The notes under the pieces are model-generated. The model was not told the origin of the DNA. It did no database searches and saw nothing but the letters and a program-made list of their open reading frames with translations. From the NCBI GenBank assembly GCA_963573385.1, contig CAUYLG010017783.1, positions 37,646-101,645 of the forward strand: a DNA stretch of 64,000 bases, written 5' to 3'. A program made the translations under genes and the position numbers. Each line of letters starts with the position of its first letter. Positions within the stretch are counted from its first letter, which is position 1. Of the stretch, positions 28,748 to 51,093 are shown in pieces. The DNA is from Cacajao melanocephalus (Eukaryota > Chordata > Mammalia > Primates > Pitheciidae).

Positions 28748-31700
28748 AAACCAATGACAGTTGTCTGGCTATGAGATGAAGGCCTACACTAAAGTGTGGA
28801 AAAGAGAAAATAAAGAGTTAAAAGATATTTCACCAGGATTCAGTGATAGACTGTACTGGACAAATGAAAGGAAGGGAAATGCAGCCTGGTGGTCTAACTT
28901 TCTGAAATGGGTGGTTAGAAAAAGGAGTCTACTTAAGGAAGGAAAGGACTTCCTTCAGGTTTTCAAGCATGCTGACTTGCTCCAGTGTTTATACTTCATG
29001 ATTAACAAATTAGGATAATTAAAAAGCTTAATTTAAGGAGAGGCCTGAAAACTGGGTTATTCTAGAGTCATTTTCATGCTGGGAAGCTGCTGAGCTCATT
29101 CATAAAGCTGTGTTTCTGGCACCTTATGACAAACTCCCAGACTCCACAGTAGGAATTTAGGCGCTACTTGGGAGTGTGTGTTTAAGCATACAAATCAGAA
29201 GTATAGTGGAAGGTGGTACATGGCTGTGGTAGGTCATATTTGGAATCTGTAGTTTGAAAGGAAGCTTCAGGAGATGAAGAAGTTGAGTTTTAGCAGCTCA
29301 TTAATCCTCCAGACCCACCAAAACTGGTATGTAACTTCCTTCATAAGGAAGGCCTTGCCAGAAGGAGAAAGTTTTGTCCTAACTCCCCCGGCTCTGAGCA
29401 GCAGAGGGGAAAGAGGAGGAGGAGGAGGAGAGTATGCATCAGACTGGAGCTAAAGAAATGTTTCATAGCCTGGCTGGGCCCTGCCTGCCTCCTGGGATTT
29501 TCTAAATATACTAGCCCTCTTTAGTTTCCTGGCAAGTCACAAACTTTTTAAATCCCATATTTCTTATAATATTAAATAATAGCACTACATTTGCTTTATG
29601 GGAGAGGGACACACTTTAAAAAAAAAAAACTGAAAGCCTGGCAAGCACAGAAGGGTATAAACAAAATAAAAACTCATCCAAAACCCTCACCACTCATCCA
29701 TTAGTTAACATCTTCGTATATTACCTTCCAGTCTTTCCCACCTGCATTTTTTACACTGTTGGGAGATTTTCGCCTTTGAAATGTGCTTATCCTGGTAGAG
29801 CATTATCTAAGAGCTAAGGAATAAACTGACTCATGGACTTGTGAAATTCAAATCTGACCAGCCAGTTAGCCCAATACCTGACAGCAAAGCAGGTGTAAAG
29901 TGTTAAACCAACTTCAAAGTCTTTCCTAGAAACCTCTGGAAATGGATCTGAAGAGTGCTACAAGAAATCACTTTAACAGTCGTGCTTCTCCACAGTGCTT
30001 CCAGGTTATTTCTTAGTGATTCTGATAATTACATACCTTGTTCATGGAAAGAAAAGAAAGGAGGAAAAGTAAGGAAGAGAAAGCCCCTTCCCACCCCCAT
30101 TCTTAGTTACCAAATACTTTCTAATAGTCTCATAACAATACTTTCATGTCTATTAAATCTCAAAGCCAGTCCACACCCATATCCAAACAGGTCTGGAAAC
30201 TGAGGCAAGTGATTTATCTAAGGTCATACATGTGGTTGGTGGCAAAGCAAACACTAGAACTCAAGCCTCCTCCTGACCCTTACTCCCTTTTCCAGAGGGC
30301 GCTGCTGAGCAGATTCTCTGGACAAGGGGCCAGGCTAAAGCCCCTCACAGAGCTCAAAGCCCTCCCGGCATCCATGTGATACTAGCGATTTTGGCCATTT
30401 CACTCACCCAGCATACCAAAACAAAACCCACTCTCCCTTTCTGTGCCTCTGTGTATTTTTCTAATTTATCCTTAGAACAGACACTCGCAAATCGGGGTGG
30501 TAACTCCTGAGGGCGTGGAATGTGCCAGGAGCTCTGCCGAAATGCTCTCACTTTGCATCCTCATAGCAGACCCACAGGGATCAGGGGCCCTGTCTCACAA
30601 GTGAAAAACCAAACAAAACAGAGGGGCTCAGCAACTTGCCCAAGGTCCCACAGTAAGTGCCAGAACCAAGATTCCAATTCAGCTCTGCCCAACTCCAAAA
30701 CCCTTTTTCTCTACATCTTGCCACACTCAAGTTTATAGGGATTTGGCTCTTGCAGCCTGGGTGAGCTGGACCCTGAAACACGAGAATGAAGAAAACCCCA
30801 TCCCAGCACAGACTCCTTTCTCTCTAGGCCTCCCAGACCACACCAGAGGGACCAGTACCCTTGACAGCCCCTCACACGCTTCACTGCGTGTTCTCCCTCC
30901 ATTCTGAGAACCTTAGATCTTCACTCACCAGGGTGACCTGCAGGGTAGGAACTCAGAGTCACCCAGCTCAGCCAAAACCTGCCACAGTCCTCAATACTAA
31001 AATGTCCAAACAATGAAGATACAGTTGCCCCCAGATCTAGAGATAATGCAAACCCATTGGCCATTAGTCCCAGGCACCAAGACAAGAAAACATCTCACTA
31101 TAAAACAGCCTGATGAATTTCAATGTCACATTTCTTGGAATTTCGTGGTGATTTTTATTGGGTAATAAAATTCCCTCCGCAGAGAAGGTGTCTGAGGGAG
31201 CCTGCATCTGGGGTCCTGCCAGGAGCTCCGACACATCAGAGCAGGCAACAAGTCTCCCAGGAAAAGCTCTGCAAAGTATACTGAAACAAACACAATGAAA
31301 GGGCCAGGGCCAAGAGCTGCTGCCTCCAAGGTCTTGTCACTGATGACTTCCAACAGAGTCACCATGGCAGAAGGGGTTACTCTGAGCAGACCTTTCTCCT
31401 TCTGGCGACTTTGTATATAACATCAGTTGGGAGAGAGAGCAATAAGCCAAGACTGATCAGGCAACTCAATTAGTTTTTTACTCAGATAACTTTTTCACCA
31501 AAGCCATTCCATTCACCTACTTTAACTCACTGGATGCAGAGATGTCTGCTTTTGAATATAATATAACTGCTTTGGAAGACTTGTTGAGTAATATACCTTG
31601 GAAATCTTATCTTAATTCATTCACTGAATTTCTATATACCCAGCCTGTGATCATTTATGGAGATAAAAAATTAAAAGCTACAGTCTTAGATTTCAGAGTC

Positions 31701-31935
31701 CAATCAGGAGAAACAAGTATTTATGCTACAAGGTAATTGTTTTGATGGCTGTATTTCATAAAGCTTAGTGTGAACACCAAGGACGCTGAGCACCTACATC
31801 AGCACAGGAAATCAGGGAGAGCTTCCAAGATGAGGTGACACTTGGGCTAAGTAGAGTTAGCCAGATGGACATTAGCAGAGAGGTTATTCAAGGAAGAAAA
31901 AAAGGAGAGCAAAACAAAAGAGCAAAAGTACAAAG
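28748..31935. other. Unique-looking interval with MIR fragments
   Basis: MIR-like pieces occur in reverse at about 30100-30290 ('ggaaactgaggcaagtgatttatctaaggtcatac') and at about 30480-30700 ('ggctcagcaacttgcccaaggtcccacagtaag'). The remainder shows no recognisable repeat. A 64-codon frame at 31542-31736 starts with ATG, but nothing else supports it as a gene. Confidence 0.5.
29413..29430 (+). repeat. (AGG)6 microsatellite
   Basis: Purine-only trinucleotide repeat gaggaggaggaggaggag within a purine-rich stretch. Confidence 0.85.
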
Positions 31936-32277
31936 TGTATTAGTCCATTTTCACACTGCTTTGAAGAACTAACTGAGACTGGGTAATTTATAAACTAGAG
32001 AGTTTAATTAACACACAGTTCTGCAGTGGCTGGGAGGCCTCAGGAAACTTAAAATCATGGCAGGAGGTGAAGGGGAAGAAAGACACATCTTACATGGCAG
32101 CAGGAGACAGAGTGAGGGGGTAACAGCCAAACACTTTTAAAGCATCAGATCTTGTGAGAACAGCCTGGGGGAAACCACCCCATGATCAAATTACCTCCCA
32201 CCAGACCCTTCCCTCGACATGTGGGGATTATAATTCAAGATGAGATTTGGGTGGGGACACAGAGCCAAACCATATCA
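31936..32277 (+). mobile_element. MaLR LTR (MST/THE1-type), solo
   Basis: Begins tgtattagtccattttcac and ends aaaccatatca, the TG…CA termini of the MST/THE1 group, with the polyadenylation-side motif 'gatttgggtggggacacagagccaaacc'. The flanks caaag (31931) and aaaag (32278) fit a 5-bp target-site duplication with one mismatch. No internal sequence is present, so it is a solo LTR. Confidence 0.88.
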
Positions 32278-32282
32278 AAAAG

Positions 32283-36935
<4,653 letters not shown>

Positions 36936-39356
36936 AAAACACCAGCTCTTCCTCTCTACAACTTCATAACTGTAGACTGAAGTCTTCTAAGAGGACTCCA
37001 CATTTTCAGCTCCGTAATGATTCCCTTCAAGGGTAATCCCAGCTTCCTTAAACACTACCCTTAAGATCACCGAAACAATTTTGCTAGCATCTGCTTAACT
37101 ACAGAGAAAACAGCAGGCCCTTATGGTATATTCGAAAAAGCACAGAATGAGGAGTCAGATTTTAGTTTCAGTTTTACAACTTCATAGCCACAAAGTGACT
37201 CTGAAAGTGAGTATCAGCAATAAGAAAGGATTTATCAGTGATAGAGAGCACAGAATCTTCTGTGAGCATGGGTGTCCTACTCTTCAAAAAGGATTCCATT
37301 ATGAAACATGAGAAAACATTTTGAAACAAAACATATAAGCATAAAGAAATATTAACAAAAAAGCATCCATTCAAATTTCCCTAGGTATTCAGAGCTATGA
37401 GTCACCCAAACCCCCAAATGTCCTTCCAAATCCTAAGGTGAGCAAAAGTGTTCCCAATTAGACATTTAGGAATGTCTTTATGTGTATGTATTATGTTAAG
37501 CTATATGCACAAGGCTAATAAAATTTCAGCTTACATCTGTATGGCATTCTACAGTTTATTAAGTTCTTTCATATACATTAAATCATGGCAAAGCTGTGTA
37601 CTTTATATGTTGAATGTATATTTTATAAAGCACTTGGGCCCTTTGGATAACGAGTGTATGTACCATATGCATGCCCACTGTATGTAACAAGGAGTATAAT
37701 GCTATTTTACATTATTACAGTGATGTAAATAGCTGCATCTTTACTTTCATAATACATTAGTAACCACATGTATGATTTATATGATGCTGAGCACTTTGTC
37801 AGGAATAAAACCCCTAATTAAAACTAGACTCCTGTGGGAAAATATGATTTGCTTTATAATGATTCACTTTACATTGGCTTCCAGATCATACAGCAACCCA
37901 AATCATGGTGTACCTGAGCACAGTTTGTGAAAGTAATTATTAATCAGAGGGGAGTATAAAAATCTTTGGAAATTTCCCCTGCATTGTGAACTTTCCCCTA
38001 TAGAATATATGCCTTTTTTTTTTTTAATAAGAAATGAGATCATTTTACTTTAAAGAGACAAAAAAATCAGTTATAGAATGAGTTATATTGGTCAAAATAA
38101 GGCATGAAGGGTCTCTCCTATCATCTATCATTACTCAGAAAATGGCAAATATCCCACCTCCTTTTAATGGCATAATCATCCGAGAATGGCTTTGAGACTA
38201 GCAAATTAATAAAACAAATAAAATGATGCCAAAACAGAACATCCGATGCCTTTCTTTTCCTTCCCTATTGCTTTTAAGTGAAACTGAAGAGCAAGCCCCT
38301 ACATCTGATACCAAGTGACTAATTCAATTAAGCTCAGACTGAAGCCCTGTTTTATATGGATATTAATACTGTCTACATTGATGTTTATAAAAAGCTTTGA
38401 AATTTCTTAGGTATATTGATGTTATCTGAAGCCTAAGTGCTCAAATAGCCATAGTTACTAACGCAGATTTATCATAGAGAACTTCAAAAATATACATTTA
38501 ATTTATACAGATGACCAATTCATACAGAACATGAGCTATAGGAAAATTTACTTTTTTAACCATTATGCACACACACACCCACCTCGTGATACTTCATTCT
38601 TCAAATGTTTAGTCCTTTCAGGCTTTTTTTAAAAATAAAATATACAACTCTTAAGTTATACAATCACTAAAAGAACTAAGAAGCAGAACATCAAATTCAC
38701 TTCAGACCATGTTGAAATGAAGTTTTTAATCTGAATTGTGTCACTCCAAGGTTCTCAGCATTTAGGTGGCAGGCAGCTTTTCATGGTGTACAACTTGAGG
38801 GACACGATAAGCTCTTTATGTGTCCAGAAGGAACTTCGACATCATGCCTGAAGTGACCAACATTTGAGCCATTGCGCTTACAGATTGTAACCATTGACAA
38901 ACAAGGGAGATGAGAGAAAAGGAATTAGCTTTTTCTGAATATGCACACCACAGAAAAGGAGATTCTTTACCTATGTTATCTTACTTGAACCGAAAAACCA
39001 CCTCTTGGACCGGTATCACCACCTTTGTTTTGCAAAGGAGAGAGAATAGATGCTCCGAAGGATTAAGCAACAGGCCCAATGCCATACAGCTACGCTCAGT
39101 GGCAGACTGAAGCCACATTTGCCTACCCTGCATACGCCAAGCAAAAATTATGGATTTTCTTTTCCTAACTACCAAATAATCCAAACCCGACTTCCTATAT
39201 CCTATATTGACAAGTATTTAAAAGCAAAGAAATCAAGATATTCAAAGAGTATAACAAAAGCTCCCAGTTAAAATGACAACTACAGAAAGACCAGGGCTCA
39301 GCCTGTCAACACATGCTAACCCATGGCAATCGGACAGTTTTACAGATTTGACTTGT
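36936..39356. other. AT-rich unique-looking interval
   Basis: Apart from the paired repeat at 37784 and a MIR-like fragment in reverse at about 38985-39115 ('ttttgcaaaggagagagaatag…attaagcaacaggccc'), I recognise no repeats and no coding segment. The 37.4-38.5 kb part is strongly AT-rich with long runs of TAAT/ATTA-type motifs. Confidence 0.5.
37784..37862 (+). repeat. Repeat copy A of a pair (uninterrupted)
   Basis: Contains gagcactttgtcaggaa … cccctaatta … atatgatttgctttataa. The same motifs in the same order occur at 39357-39554, where copy B is interrupted by an Alu monomer and then by a hAT element. It is either an unnamed interspersed repeat or a local duplication. Confidence 0.6.
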
Positions 39357-39554
39357 TGATGAGCACTTTGTCAGGAAACGAAGCCCCTAATTAGACCTAC
39401 ATTCCTAGCAGGTTGCAGTGGCTCATGCCTATAATCCAACAACTTTGGAGGCCAAGGTGGGAGAATTGCTTGAACCTGAGAGGTTGAGGCTGCAGTGAGC
39501 CATGTTTTCACCACTACACTCAAGCCTGGGTGACAAATATGATTTGCTTTACAA
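39357..39554 (+). repeat. Repeat copy B, interrupted by an Alu monomer
   Basis: gagcactttgtcaggaaacg and cccctaattag (39359-39395) match copy A. After the Alu monomer the match resumes at aaatatgatttgctttacaa (39535-39554). Confidence 0.6.
39408..39534 (+). mobile_element. Alu monomer
   Basis: 'caggttgcagtggctcatgcctataatcc … caagcctgggtgaca': a single diverged Alu-like arm without an A tail. Confidence 0.75.
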
Positions 39555-40418
<864 letters not shown>

Positions 40419-40517
40419 CTTTATACTAAGACTGAGATCTTATAGCTACCAAAACCTGGCTGAACAGGTCTCTGTAAGAACTGAAGAGACTACTAAATTT
40501 AAAAGTAGTCCAGGAAG

Positions 40518-40827
<310 letters not shown>

Positions 40828-40869
40828 TCAAAGAGTCTATGGATAACATTGAATGAACGCTATTTTTTA

Positions 40870-40995
40870 AAGTCTATCCCAAAGTGCCAGGCACGATTTA
40901 ATCCTCAGAACCCACCCATGAGATAGGTATGTTTTCTCACATCATCCCATTCTATAGAGAAGGAAAATAAGGCTGAAAAGATTCATCAAGTTGCC
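40870..40995 (-). repeat. MIR fragment
   Basis: 'aaagtgccaggcacgatttaatcctcagaac…tgagataggtatg…gagaaggaaaataagg' is reverse MIR. Confidence 0.65.
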
Positions 40996-41009
40996 TACTC
41001 CCCACCACA

Positions 41010-41431
41010 TATTACTTCCCCAGGGCTGCCATAACAAAGTCCCACAAACTGGGTAATTGAAGCAGACATTTGTTGCCTCACAGTTCTAGGGGCTGGAAGT
41101 CTAAAATCAAGGTGTCAGTTCCTGTGAGGGCTGTGGGGGACATTCTTTTCCATGCCTCGCTCCGAGTTTCTGAGAGGCTCAGGTGTTCCGTGGCTTGTAG
41201 CTGGGACTCTCCCTGTGTCTTCACCTTATCTTCCCTCTGTCCATGTCTGTCTCAGTGTCCAAATTTCCTTTTAATAAAGATGCCACTCATGTTGGATTAG
41301 GGCCCACTCCAATGACCTCATGTTACCTTGACTACCTCTGTAAAGACTCTTTTCCAAATAAGGTCCTATTTGGAGGCTGGAGCATTAGGACACTTCAACA
41401 ACTTTGTGGGGGTACAATTCAATCCATAACA
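41010..41431 (+). mobile_element. MaLR LTR (MLT1-like)
   Basis: 'tattacttccccagggctgccataacaaagtcccacaaactggg … cacagttctaggggctggaagtc … attagggcccactccaatgacctcatg … caattcaatccataaca' is the typical order of an MLT1-type LTR. Termini are eroded and no internal region follows. Confidence 0.8.
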
Positions 41432-41629
41432 CACAGCTAGGAAGTGGTCAGGCTGCATGCAGTTACCCACTACTCTATAAACCTGGCACCTCCTCAGGGA
41501 GGCCAAGGTGAAGGCCAGAGGACCTTCGAGTGAGAGGGTTGAGACAGATGTGGGCAGACTGGAAGTGGCAAGAATAAGGGAGATGACTACCACCTCATGA
41601 GTGAGTATATTCTAACGACTTAAGAACAA

Positions 41630-41920
<291 letters not shown>

Positions 41921-41926
41921 AGAAGA

Positions 41927-42150
41927 TTTTTTTTTTAAACTAAGTTCTGGGATACATGTGCAGAGTGTACAGGTTTGTTACATAGGTATACATTGCCATG
42001 GTTGTTTGCTGCACCTATCAACCTGCCATCTAGGTTTTAAGTCCTGCGCGCATTAGGTATTTGTCCTAATGTTCTCCCTCCCCTTGCCTCCCACTCCCAG
42101 CAGGCCCCAGTGCATGCTGTTCGCCTCCCTGTGTCCATGTGTTTTCATTA
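41927..42150 (-). mobile_element. L1 3' end, strongly 5'-truncated
   Basis: Reverse L1 3'UTR ('aagttctgggatacatgtgcagagtg', 'caggtttgttacataggtatac', 'gcacctatcaacctgcca'). About 220 bp only; inactive. Confidence 0.9.
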
Positions 42151-44590
42151 ACAACAATTTATTTTAAACAACTCCCCCTCACATCTGTTGAGAGCTCGTC
42201 CATGATCACGCCTGCTATGTGGGCAGCACAGCACTAGTCCTGTAGAAGCTACAGGACTCAATTAGCCTCAGCCTCTGCCTTCAGACAGCTTTCCTTCTCA
42301 TGGCTCAGCCAGCTTAGAGGGTGAGAAGGTGCAGACATGTCCCATGTAATCACCAGAGTGAAAGACATCACATCAAAGATTGTACAGGAGAGGTACAAGT
42401 TACAGCGCACGATGGAAACAGAAGAGCACAGCTTTTATTTCCATTCCAGATGGCTTCGAGAGAGAACAGGCTCTGCTCTGGGCAGGATTCCTATAGAAAG
42501 GGGGTATAAGGTAAAAATATAGAAGGCAAGGAGAATGAACACTCATCAAGACCTTCATATGGAGACCCAAGGCTGGGGGTTCTCATGTAAGCTACCATAC
42601 TCAATCATTAAAGTCACCCTATGCCATCAATCTTATCCCCAATTTATGAGAGAAGCAGCTAAAGCTTGGGAAATTTCAGGGAGGGGGATAAGGCCAGAAT
42701 CGTAACCCTCAACTCAGCTGAAGAACCAAAGGTCTTGGATAGCACAGCACTCAGGTAGCTGGCTCTCAAGAGGTTGAAAAGAAAGGCGACCCTACAAAAT
42801 GAGTTAAACCAAATCAACTTACCATTTCTGACACTAAAACAAAAGTATGGCCCAGAATGCAAAAATTAGAGACCATTTATCAAAAAATAAAATCTGATCA
42901 AATGCACTGCAGTAAAATAAAATAGGTTACTGTAGCCAAAATAGAGGAAAAATTCAGAAAAGTGTCAAGTGGTCATGTTTAAAAATGGAAGTCATCATGG
43001 CGCCAGGGAAGGCAGCTATTCATATGTGGGTGTGTTTGCGTACGTGTGTTTTTACATGTACATTTTTTCCCTGAAGCCATTAAAACCTTAGGAAAATTTT
43101 ATGACAATAATGTGCCATGGACGTAAAAGATGGATGGGTTAAAGTTACTGTTTTCTTAGGATCTCTCTGGCATTTGACAGCCATGCACCAGTGCACTATC
43201 TGGAAAGATTTAGGACTTTTGCTGTAAAATTATTTATTAGTTGTTATTTATACTACGTGCTCACTGGCAGACCACCCAGTGCTGTAACAATAAAAGCAGT
43301 CACGCTGCATCTCTCCAAAACAAGCAAAAGACCAAGGGGGCTGCCTCTAGGTGTCACCACTGAAGGATGTGGCTTCCGGCAGCAAAGTATGTTATATGTT
43401 TTGAAGGTGCTGCAATCCTAACAGAGACCCCGCGAAATGGAACCCGCCTGGGCTCAGCAGGAGTGCTCTGCTCAGGGTAAGCCGTCCTCCTCTCTGGGCC
43501 TCAGTTGTCTTCTACAAAAGGAAGGGCTGCCCCCAAAATCTCTAAGATCCCTTCCCCTCTGAATTTTAGATTGTAAAAGACTGAAAGCTATTAGCAGTTC
43601 CACACTAACCCCCAGGATGCAATCTGGAGCTAATCCCAGTGTCTACGGACCTCAGGATCTGACAGGCTGCCAGCATCTCCTCTAGCTTCCAGTTGGACCT
43701 ATGAGTGAGCTAACAAGACATGCTTGAACATTCTTAAAGGCCTCGAAAGAAAAGCTCCTTGTACAATGTTTAATTTTATTAAATATGTCAAGGTTGTGGT
43801 TCCATTAGACCATGCAAGAAGCGATTGAGTTTTTCTTTTTGAAATGTAGAAAATAACTATAAAATGTCACAATTCTACTATTTATGCTTATTTAAGTAAA
43901 TGAGCACCAAAAATAAATTAACTAAATAAAACAAGATTTTCCCTCCCTTTTCTCACCCCCAAAATATTTGAAATTATTTCCCTGTCTAAAAACTTAACCC
44001 AGTGCGGACACGCAAATACCCTCTTCTTAAGTACACAGGATGATTCCATATTAATCCCCTCCTTTCTAGTGATCGGTATCTCTTTCTCTCAGGCTGAAGC
44101 TGGCATCAGCCAGTCTCATTTGTGGAATAATTAACTCAGGGAGCTTTCCAGTGATCTTAGATCAGCCTCCTAATTTTTCCAAGGCTGAAATAGCCCAAAC
44201 CAGTTAAAAAGTTATCTGTTCACCCAAGGTGACCTTACTGTCTGGAGTAGCATTTGTGATTCCAAGCCCTGCTCTTTTCCTACTAAGGAAGAATGTTCTC
44301 CTAGCTTGCAAAAAAGAGCACAAAGGGATGATGCTGCCATTCCCTTTCCTAAATTTTACTCCTATTTATGATTCCTAAACCTGGCTGCATCCCAATCACT
44401 TCCAGGGACCAAGTCCTACCCCAAGCCTGATAAATCTACTCATAAAATCTACAGTTTTTTCAAAGTCCCCCCAAATAATGCAGGTTTAGAAACTACTACA
44501 CATTCATACTAAACACAGAAATAAAATGAAAAGAACACAATATAGAGAACTTTAATAAAATTTTTCCTTTCCAAAAGTTTTATTATGTAG
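42151..44590. other. Unique-looking interval
   Basis: A MIR-like piece lies at about 42545-42680. The remainder, especially AT-rich 43700-44250, has no recognisable repeat. A TG/TA-rich tract lies at 43018-43066. No supported gene. Confidence 0.5.
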
Positions 44591-44888
<298 letters not shown>

Positions 44889-45061
44889 GCTTTATTATAT
44901 GAATTTCCAAACATATTCAAAAGTAGAAATCAGTTAATAAATCTCCAGTTAAGTATCATCCATTTCTCACAATTATCCAGATTTTGCCACACTTGCTTTA
45001 CCAATTCCCTTTTCTTCTTTGCTGCAGTATTTTAAAGTCAGTCCCAGAAATCATCCTCACA

Positions 45062-45381
45062 TAGTCATGCACCACTTAAATGACAGGAATACATTCTGAG
45101 AACTGCATCGTTAGACAATTTTATCATTGTGCAAACATCCCAGAGTTTACTTACAGAAACCTAGATAGTACAACCCATTACACACCTAGGCTATATGGTG
45201 TAACCTATTGCTCCCAGGCTGTGAGCCTGTACAGCATGTTACCACACTGAATACTGTAGGCAATTATGCATCTCAACATACAAAAGGTGCAGTAAAAATA
45301 TAGTATTGAAATCTTATGGAACCACCATCATATAGTCAGTCTTTTGTTAACCAAAATGTCCTTATGCAGCACATGACTGTA
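45062..45381. mobile_element. MER2 DNA transposon
   Basis: Has inverted ends (agtcatgcaccact … gcacatgactgt) next to TA dinucleotides. The internal order 'attctgagaactgcatcgttagac … cacctaggctatatgg … ctgtacagcatgtta' is characteristic of MER2 (Tigger-related, nonautonomous). Confidence 0.88.
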
Positions 45382-46806
45382 CTTCAATACGCATCTCTAC
45401 AAAAACATTTGATAAAATTCAACATCCTCTCTCGATTAAAGAAACGCTTAATAAACTACAAATAGAAATGTCACAACATGATAAAGGCCATGGATGAAAA
45501 CTTACAGCGAGCATCATACTTGACGAAAAACTGAAAACTTTTTCCCTAAGATCAGAAACAAGATAAGGATGCCCACATACACAACTTCTATTCAACATAG
45601 TATTGAAAGTTCTAGCCAGAGAAATGAGGCAAGGAAAAGCATAACAAAGGCATCCAATTGGAAAGTAAGAGGTAAAATTATCTCAGTTCACAAATGACAT
45701 GATCTCATATGGAAAACCCTAAAATAAATTCTAAAAACTGTTAGAACTATAAATGAATCCAGCAAAGAGGTGCAGGGTGCAAAACCAACACACTAAAATC
45801 AGTTGAACTTCTGCACACTAACAATCTGAAAATAAACAATTTCATTTACAATAATGTCAAAAAGAATAGAATACTTAGGAATAAATTTAACCAAGGAAGC
45901 AAAAGACTTTCACATCAAAAAAAGACAAGACATTGCTGAAAGACATTAAAGATGGCAAATAAATGAAAAGACACCCCATGTTGATAGATAGGAAGACTTC
46001 ATACTATTAAAATGACAGTATTACCCAAAGTGACCAAGCCCTCTCAAAATCCATGGCCTGTTTGGCATAAAAACCTATTCTGAAGTTCATATGGAATCTC
46101 AAGGGACCCCAAACAGCTGAAATAATCTTAGAGAAAAACAAGTGACAAAGTATAAAGACCCACACTTCCTGATTTCAAAACTGATTACAAAGCTACAGTA
46201 ACCAAAACAATATGATACTAGCCTAAGGACAGACATATAGACCAGTGGTATAGAATAGAGCCCAGAAATAAACCCTCACATATATGGTTAAGTGATTTTC
46301 AACAAAGGTATCAAGACTATTCCATGTGGGAAGGCCAGCCTTTTTTAACAAATGGTGCAGAAAAAGCTAGATATCCACACGCAAAAGAATGAAGTGGACC
46401 CTTACCTAATACCATATACAAAAACTAACTCAAAATGGATCAAAGACTTAAGCATAAGAACTGAAACTATAAAACACGGAGAAGAAAACATATGGGAAAA
46501 TCATGACAATGCATTTGGCAATGATTTCTTGGCTGTGACATCAAAAGCACAAAACAAAAGAAAAATAAATTGTACTTCATCAAAATTAGAAACTTCTGTG
46601 TAAAGGACCCTATCAGGACAGTGAAAAGGTAAGCCACAGACTATAAAAAAAATTTCAAATCTGATAAGGGATTAATATCCAGAATATATAAGAATTCTTA
46701 CAACTCATGAAAAACAAAAACAATTTTTAAACAGCAAAAAAAGAAAAAAACCTTGAGTAGACATCTCTCCTAAGGAGATATACAAAGGCAAAAAGGACAT
46801 GAAAAG

Positions 46807-46943
46807 GCCAGGCGTGGTGGCTCATGCCTGTGATCCAAGCACTTTGGAGGCCAAGGCAGGCGGATCACCTGAGGTCAGCAGTTCAAGACCAGCCTGACCA
46901 ACATGGTGAAACCCCCGTCTCAAAAAAAAAAAAAAAAAAAAAA
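46807..46943 (+). mobile_element. Alu: Alu with internal deletion
   Basis: Left arm up to 'ggtgaaacccccgtctc' runs straight into an A23 tail, so linker and right arm are missing. Flanks GGACATGAAAAG / AGACATGAAAAG show that it inserted by normal retroposition. Confidence 0.9.
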
Positions 46944-47330
46944 GACATGAAAAGATATTCAATATCACTAGGCATTAGGGTAAATGCAAATCAGAACCAC
47001 AATCAAATAGCACTTCACACCCATTTGGATGGTTATTATTTTGAAAAAGAAAGAGAAGCGTTGGCAAGGATGTAGAAAAATTAGAATCCTAGTGTGCCTT
47101 GCTGGTGGGAGTGTGTGAGATGGTGTAGCCTGTGTGGAAAACACTATGATGGTTTCTCAAAAAGTTAAACACAGAATTACCGTATGATCCACCAATTCTA
47201 CTTTCAGCTATATATCCAAAAGAATTGAAAGCAGGAACTGAAACAGATACTTGTAGACCAATCACAAAAGCATTATTCCCAATAGCCAAAAGGTAGAAAC
47301 CACTCAAATATCCATGAACAGATACATGGG

Positions 47331-47640
<310 letters not shown>

Positions 47641-48030
47641 CAGATAAACAAAACATGGTGGTAAACACAAAACACATAAAACAGATTATTCAGTCCTAAA
47701 AAGAAATAAAATTTGGATACATGCTACAACAAGAATGAACCTTGAAGGCAAATTGTTAAGTGAAATAAGCTAGTCACAACAGAATAAATATTGTATGTCT
47801 CCACTTATGAGGCACCTGCAATAGGCAAATTCACAGACAGTAAGTACAATAAAGGACACTAGGGCGGGGCCAGAGGGAGGGAGGGGTCATGAGAAGTTGT
47901 TTTGTTTAACAGGTACAGAGTTTGTCTGGGATGATAAAAAAGGTTCTGGAAACGAATAGTGGTAATAGCTGCACAACACTGTCAACGTCTTGATAGCACA
48001 GAATTGTACATTTTTAAATTGGTTAAATAA

Positions 48031-48320
48031 GGCCAGGTGTGATGGTTTACACCTCTAATCCTAGCCTTTTGGGAGGCCGAAGTGGGAGGATCATTCAAGG
48101 TCAGGCGTTTGAGACCAGCCTGGCCAATATGGTGAAACCCCATCTTTACTAAAAATAGAAAAATTAGCCAGGCATGGTGATGTGTACCTGTTATCCCAGT
48201 TATTCAGGAGGCTGAGGCAGGAGAATCACTTGATCGCAGAAGGCAGAGGCTTCAGTGAGCTGAGATTGCACCACTACACTCCAGCCTGCATGACACAGCA
48301 AAACTCCATCTCAAAAATGA
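48031..48320 (+). mobile_element. Alu: Alu
   Basis: Full forward Alu flanked by TTAAATTGGTTAAA and TTAAACTGGTTAAA, duplicated from the L1 3' end. Confidence 0.95.
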
Positions 48321-48617
48321 AAATAAAAAATTAAACTGGTTAAAATGTTAAATTTTAAGTTACATATTTTATCACATTTAAAAAACGAAAAGTTCAACTT
48401 TTAAAAATACAGACTTTTTTGGATCTAGTAATGTATCTTTAAACATTTTAGAATCTGTGACCTGGAAACTACGTCTGACTCACTTCTTTTAAAAGTTTAG
48501 ATTCTCCTCCCCTCTGTGCCATTCCAGAGTGTTACCCTAGGTAACCAACTTCCGTTTAGAACAGCAAAACATTATTTTCTTTTCCTAGGACTCATTTCTA
48601 CAATCATCATCTAAAAT

Positions 48618-51093
<2,476 letters not shown>

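Noticed and set aside
31542..31736. 64-codon plus-strand frame starting with ATG
   Set aside because: AT-rich, with no splice or homology evidence. Part looks like a degraded interspersed repeat.
45383..46600. Intact L1 ORF2 protein
   Set aside because: The longest surviving frame is about 83 codons and the element is 5'-truncated with many stops.
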